A stretch of 7,136 nt of DNA from Cyanobacteriota bacterium (GTDB lineage Bacteria; Cyanobacteriota; Cyanobacteriia; Leptolyngbyales; Leptolyngbyaceae), in contig JAIXVO010000717.1 of NCBI GenBank assembly GCA_027482985.1, positions 1 through 7,136 on the forward strand, given 5' to 3'. A program made the position numbers and the translations under genes. The first letter of the stretch is position 1. The number at the start of each line of letters is the position of its first letter. Under the pieces are notes generated by a model. It made no database searches. It saw only the letters and a program-made list of their open reading frames with translations, and was not told the DNA's origin. This document shows positions 6,172 through 7,136 of the stretch, one piece after another.

Positions 6172-6182
6172 ACTGTGACAGT
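6172..6182. promoter_or_regulatory. palindrome ACTGTGACAGT before the aldo/keto reductase, possible operator
   Basis: This perfect 5-1-5 palindrome lies 30 bases upstream of the aldo/keto reductase start codon and directly follows a TTGACC hexamer (6162-6167) that could be a -35 element. The matching -10 (TAATCG at 17 bases) is poor. A repressor site overlapping the promoter is possible but unproven. Confidence 0.25.
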
Positions 6183-6200
6183 GCTAATCGCAAGACGCAT

Positions 6201-6206
6201 AGGAGA
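6201..6206 (+). promoter_or_regulatory. ribosome-binding site of the aldo/keto reductase
   Basis: AGGAGA lies five bases before ATG 6212 and fixes the start codon. It is the best Shine-Dalgarno match in the window. Confidence 0.7.
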
Positions 6207-6211
6207 ACCGC

Positions 6212-7136
6212 ATGAAGTATCGGCAACTAGGCAAACAGGGTATCCGCGTGTCGGAAATTTGCCTGGGTTCCTGGCTCACCTATGGGTCGGCAGTCGAAAA
6301 TGAGGCGGCGCGGGCTTGCATTGAGAAAGCGTATGACTTGGGGGTCAATTTTTTTGATACCGCGAATGTCTATGCGCGGGGAGCGGCGGAAAAGTTGGTG
6401 GGTGAAGTGTTGCGTCAGTATCCGCGCGAGTCTTATGTGTTGGCGACGAAAGTGTATTTTCCGATGGGCGATCGCCCCAACGATCGCGGTCTGTCGCGCA
6501 AACACATTTTGGAGCAATGTGACGCTAGTTTGAAACGCCTGGGAGTGGATTACATCGATCTGTATCAGGCGCATCGTTATGACCCCAGTGTGCCGCTCCC
6601 CGAAACCTTGATGGCGTTTGATCACCTCGTGCGGCAGGGCAAAATTTTGTACTATGGCGTGTCGCAGTGGAGCGCTCAACAGATCGCCCATGCAGCGGAT
6701 ATCACACGGTTGGCAGGACTGTATGCGATCGCCTCCAACCAGCCCCACTACAACATCCTGGAACGCAGCATTGAAACGGAAATTCTGCCCCTGTGTCAGC
6801 GGGACGGCATCGGTATTATCAACTTTTCGCCATTGGAACAGGGCATTTTGACGGGCAAGTATCAACCTGGAACGCCTCTACCCGCAGGCTCACGCGCCAG
6901 CGACCCGCAACAAAATCGGTTTATGACGATGGATGACAATCAACTGGAACGGGTGCAAAAACTCATCCCCCTGGCTCAAGCAGAAGGGCTATCGATGAGT
7001 CAGTTAGCACTGGCCTGGTGTTTGCGAAATCCAGCACTCAGTAGTGTGATTATTGGCGCATCGAAACCCGCGCAGGTGGAAGATAACGTCGGTGCAGCGG
7101 GCAAGGTTTTGTCGGCAGAAACGTTCCAGGCGATCG
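6212..7136 (+). CDS. aldo/keto reductase, C-terminus cut off by window edge
   Basis: The visible 308 codons encode an aldo/keto reductase, an NADPH-dependent oxidoreductase with a TIM-barrel fold that reduces aldehydes and ketones to alcohols in the cytosol. The catalytic tetrad is intact: Asp49 and Tyr54 in FFDTANVYARG, Lys80 in LATKVYFPMG, and His121 in DLYQAHRYD. NADPH-binding features follow: GVSQW, NFSPLEQGILTGKY, and the terminal VIIGASKPAQVEDNV block. The LGS-W-TYG start and the QAHRYDPSVPLPETL stretch place it in the branch that includes potassium-channel beta-subunit-like and YghZ-like reductases. Such proteins are usually about 315-330 aa, so only a few residues are missing. It is transcribed divergently from the RNR gene. 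The physiological substrate cannot be deduced. Confidence 0.93.
   Translation, partial: MKYRQLGKQGIRVSEICLGSWLTYGSAVENEAARACIEKAYDLGVNFFDTANVYARGAAEKLVGEVLRQYPRESYVLATKVYFPMGDRPNDRGLSRKHILEQCDASLKRLGVDYIDLYQAHRYDPSVPLPETLMAFDHLVRQGKILYYGVSQWSAQQIAHAADITRLAGLYAIASNQPHYNILERSIETEILPLCQRDGIGIINFSPLEQGILTGKYQPGTPLPAGSRASDPQQNRFMTMDDNQLERVQKLIPLAQAEGLSMSQLALAWCLRNPALSSVIIGASKPAQVEDNVGAAGKVLSAETFQAI

Larger units (their letters stand above)
5853..6211. other. intergenic region between divergent RNR and aldo/keto reductase genes
   Basis: These 359 bases should contain promoters for both divergent genes. I see two HIP1 octamers (near 5995 and 6047), a NrdR-like sequence at 5924-5939 and a palindrome at 6172-6182. 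An open frame across 5933-6178 encodes a basic, low-complexity peptide without motifs and is not credible as a gene. No cobalamin-riboswitch-like B12 box was recognised upstream of the RNR. Confidence 0.55.

Noticed and set aside
5933..6178. 81-aa plus-strand frame upstream of the aldo/keto reductase
   Set aside because: No ribosome-binding site or motif, and the peptide is partly a translation of HIP1-rich intergenic DNA.
6227..6865. 212-aa minus-strand frame
   Set aside because: It is antisense to the aldo/keto reductase, whose catalytic tetrad and cofactor motifs are intact.

Overview
The window looks like chromosomal DNA of a cyanobacterium. At least 16 perfect copies of the HIP1 octamer GCGATCGC are scattered through it. 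The gene content also fits: a CP12 Calvin-cycle regulator, a DUF3177-type membrane protein, a FIST-domain protein of the cyanobacterial type and a B12-dependent ribonucleotide reductase (RNR). I cannot fix the genus.

Layout. 1-572 (-): 3'-truncated membrane protein of the DUF3177 type. 625-673: a strong intrinsic terminator for the next gene. 755-976 (-): CP12, complete with both cysteine pairs. 977-1553: mostly non-coding, with two perfect palindromes, a weak small ORF and a candidate promoter. 1554-2825 (+): FIST-domain protein. 2826-3088: a mirror-image array of 7-bp TAATGGG repeats filling the whole gap between two convergent genes. 3089-5852 (-): adenosylcobalamin-dependent RNR in an unusual arrangement. 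5853-6211: intergenic, with a possible NrdR box and a small palindrome. 6212-7136 (+): aldo/keto reductase running off the end.

The RNR locus is the notable part. The gene is broken twice within about 80 bases. (i) The N-terminal half (422 aa) ends at a stop codon. Five bases later an ATG, preceded by a GAGGG ribosome-binding site, opens the C-terminal half in the -1 frame. (ii) After 25 codons the C-terminal half is interrupted by a 353-nt intervening sequence lying exactly between the Gly and Glu codons of the catalytic NPCGE motif. It has the hallmarks of a group I intron: U at the end of the 5' exon, a terminal G, an internal guide sequence pairing with both exons (P1 and P10), and P3, P7, P8 and P9 helices that can be drawn by hand. 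Removing it gives a 378-aa C-terminal half carrying the thiyl-radical Cys, its redox partner and the C-terminal CX4C tail. Together the halves total 800 aa, about the size of a one-chain class II RNR. Active dNTP synthesis would therefore depend on RNA splicing and, if the frame break is real, on assembly of two polypeptides.

The remaining genes are ordinary cyanobacterial housekeeping and have no evident functional link to the RNR.
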